From assembly GCA_050014415.1 (NCBI GenBank), contig JBEKDJ010000096.1, positions 1 through 15,012 of the forward strand: a stretch of DNA of 15,012 nt, written 5' to 3'. Below are positions 13,848 to 15,012 of the stretch, piece by piece. This DNA is from JBEKDJ01 sp050014415. GTDB lineage: Bacteria; Desulfobacterota; BSN033; UBA1163. The notes below the pieces were generated by a model. It had not been told where the DNA came from, searched no databases, and worked only from the letters and a program-made list of their open reading frames with translations. The translations under genes and the position numbers were made by a program. Position 1 is the stretch's first letter. Every line of letters begins with the position of its first letter.

Positions 13848-15012
13848 ATGAGCCTTTACCTTACAGACATACCTGATGCGCTAAAGAACCGATTCTATGC
13901 CCTCACGACCCCAGAGGATGTTGCGGCACTTCTTGACGTCCGCTATTCAAATCTCGTCTACTGGATTTATCGGACTCCAGCAAACAGGAGATACACTCAA
14001 TTCACAATACGCAAGAAGCACGGGTCTCATCGCCAAATTGCGAGCCCTTCAACCAATATAAAGATTCTTCAGCAGAAGTTGCACCAAGCCCTGCAAGCTG
14101 TGTACCAGCCAAAGACCTCTGTCCATGGGTTTGTAATAGATCGGAGCGTCAAAACAAATGCAGAAAGGCACGTGCGCAGAAAGTACGTTTTCAACGCCGA
14201 CATTCAAGATTTCTTTCCCTCCATCAACTTCGGGCGTGTCCGTGGGATGTTCATGGGGAAGCCCTACAATCGTCCAGAACGCGTAGCGACTGTTTTGGCG
14301 CATCTCTGCTGTCATAACGGCGTCCTGCCCCAGGGTGCACCAACGTCTCCCGATATCTCAAACATGATCTGCGCTCAGATGGATAGTCAATTGCAGAAGT
14401 TAGCCTTCGACCACAGGTGTACCTACACACGCTACGTTGACGACATTACCTTCTCTACTTCACGCCGTGTGTTTCCAACGGCTATCGCCATCGAAAACGC
14501 TTTGCTGCAAGTCGAGCCAGGACACGAGTTTTCGAACATTGTCACCTCCAATGGCTTTGCAATAAACCCCGTGAAAATCTGGTTTCGTCGACAGGACCGC
14601 CGCCAAGAAGTAACGGGCATCATTGTGAACGAACGCCTTAATTTGCCCAGACGATACACGAACCAAGTCAGAGCAATGCTCCACGCGTGGAAAACGTATG
14701 GCATCGAGGCCGCCCAATCTGAGCACGACGCAAAATACTCTCGTAAACATCGGGCGCCATGGCGTGGGTCTACACTTTACCAATTCATCCTGAAGGGAAG
14801 AATCGAGTATCTTGGCATGGTAAAGGGCAAGTACTCGCGAACCTACATTCAGTTTCTCAAGCAGCTGCGGGACTTGGACCCTAGCCTCGTAACCAGAGCT
14901 TTATCCCAGCTCGAAACACTTGCAGCGAGATACGACGCTCTTAAAAAGTCAGGTGACCCTCACGGGAGAGGATACGACTTGCAGGTTCTCCTTCGCGACA
15001 CGTTTGAGCATT
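13848..15012 (+). CDS. Retron-type reverse transcriptase with C-terminal extension, 3' end outside window
   Basis: This frame is open to the right edge (388 codons visible) and starts at ATG 13848, the first start after an in-frame stop at 13830-13832; no clear Shine-Dalgarno is present. Retron RT hallmarks are SVHGF (residues 91-95), the region X motif NAERH (104-108), catalytic ADIQDFFPSI (D118), PQGAPTSP (161-168), YVDD (196-199) and the region Y motif VTG (255-257). ILKGRIEYLGMVKG (314-327) matches the usual thumb-end segment. Retron RTs prime on their own RNA and make multicopy DNA, which with an effector gives anti-phage defence. Stand-alone retron RTs usually end soon after this point; this one continues through a helix (345-367) into RGYDLQVLLRDTFEH (374-388), suggesting a fused domain. 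Codon use and sequence texture differ from the housekeeping genes, consistent with horizontal gain. Confidence 0.92.
   Translation, partial: MSLYLTDIPDALKNRFYALTTPEDVAALLDVRYSNLVYWIYRTPANRRYTQFTIRKKHGSHRQIASPSTNIKILQQKLHQALQAVYQPKTSVHGFVIDRSVKTNAERHVRRKYVFNADIQDFFPSINFGRVRGMFMGKPYNRPERVATVLAHLCCHNGVLPQGAPTSPDISNMICAQMDSQLQKLAFDHRCTYTRYVDDITFSTSRRVFPTAIAIENALLQVEPGHEFSNIVTSNGFAINPVKIWFRRQDRRQEVTGIIVNERLNLPRRYTNQVRAMLHAWKTYGIEAAQSEHDAKYSRKHRAPWRGSTLYQFILKGRIEYLGMVKGKYSRTYIQFLKQLRDLDPSLVTRALSQLETLAARYDALKKSGDPHGRGYDLQVLLRDTFEH

Noticed and set aside
14049..14783. Minus-strand frames of 88 to 107 codons inside the RT
   Set aside because: They are antisense shadows of the RT coding sequence.
13848..15012. 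Group II intron maturase or diversity-generating retroelement RT
   Set aside because: NAERH and VTG are retron motifs; no intron domain V-like sequence or template/variable repeat pair was seen nearby.
1..15012. CRISPR array, tRNA or rRNA genes
   Set aside because: I saw no regularly spaced repeats and no tRNA cloverleaf or rRNA sequence in reading the window.

Overview
The window looks like a chromosomal segment of an anaerobic bacterium of the deltaproteobacterial (Desulfobacterota) type. That is an inference from gene order and protein character (thpR-recA-pilT-alaS, then gltX and smc); no 16S rRNA or other direct taxonomic marker is present. All convincing genes lie on the + strand.

Positions 1-10793 are housekeeping. 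The 3' part of thpR (RNA 2',3'-cyclic phosphodiesterase) is followed by a palindromic repeat, then recA, a PilT/PilU-family pilus retraction ATPase and alaS, closely spaced as one operon that ends in a terminator-like hairpin near 5430-5467. A second palindromic element (5509-5596) and a possible promoter precede gltX. Next comes smc, whose leader can fold into two mutually exclusive hairpins, one of which covers the Shine-Dalgarno. These genes serve recombination and repair, tRNA charging, pilus retraction and chromosome organisation. They do not form one pathway.

Positions 10794-12932 are a less conserved stretch. It holds a palindrome-rich spacer, a 355-residue coiled-coil protein, a small gene of about 140 residues broken by a one-base frameshift in a run of six T, and a 136-residue conserved-looking hypothetical protein. 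Positions 12890-13283 hold overlapping open segments in three frames that read like a decayed gene. Positions 13284-13487 show nothing I can call.

Positions 13488-15012 are the accessory island and the most interesting part. A perfect 13-bp palindrome carrying extended -10 sequences on both strands is followed by a terminator-like hairpin, then by a stretch of about 220 nt that folds on the + strand into a long, nearly continuous stem enclosing two hairpins. Directly after it starts a reverse transcriptase with retron hallmarks: NAERH, YVDD and VTG. This is the expected msr-msd plus RT architecture of a retron, a class of anti-phage defence system. The RT is still open at the window edge and carries a C-terminal extension past the polymerase, so an effector domain may be fused to it. 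The effector lies outside the window and its identity is unresolved.
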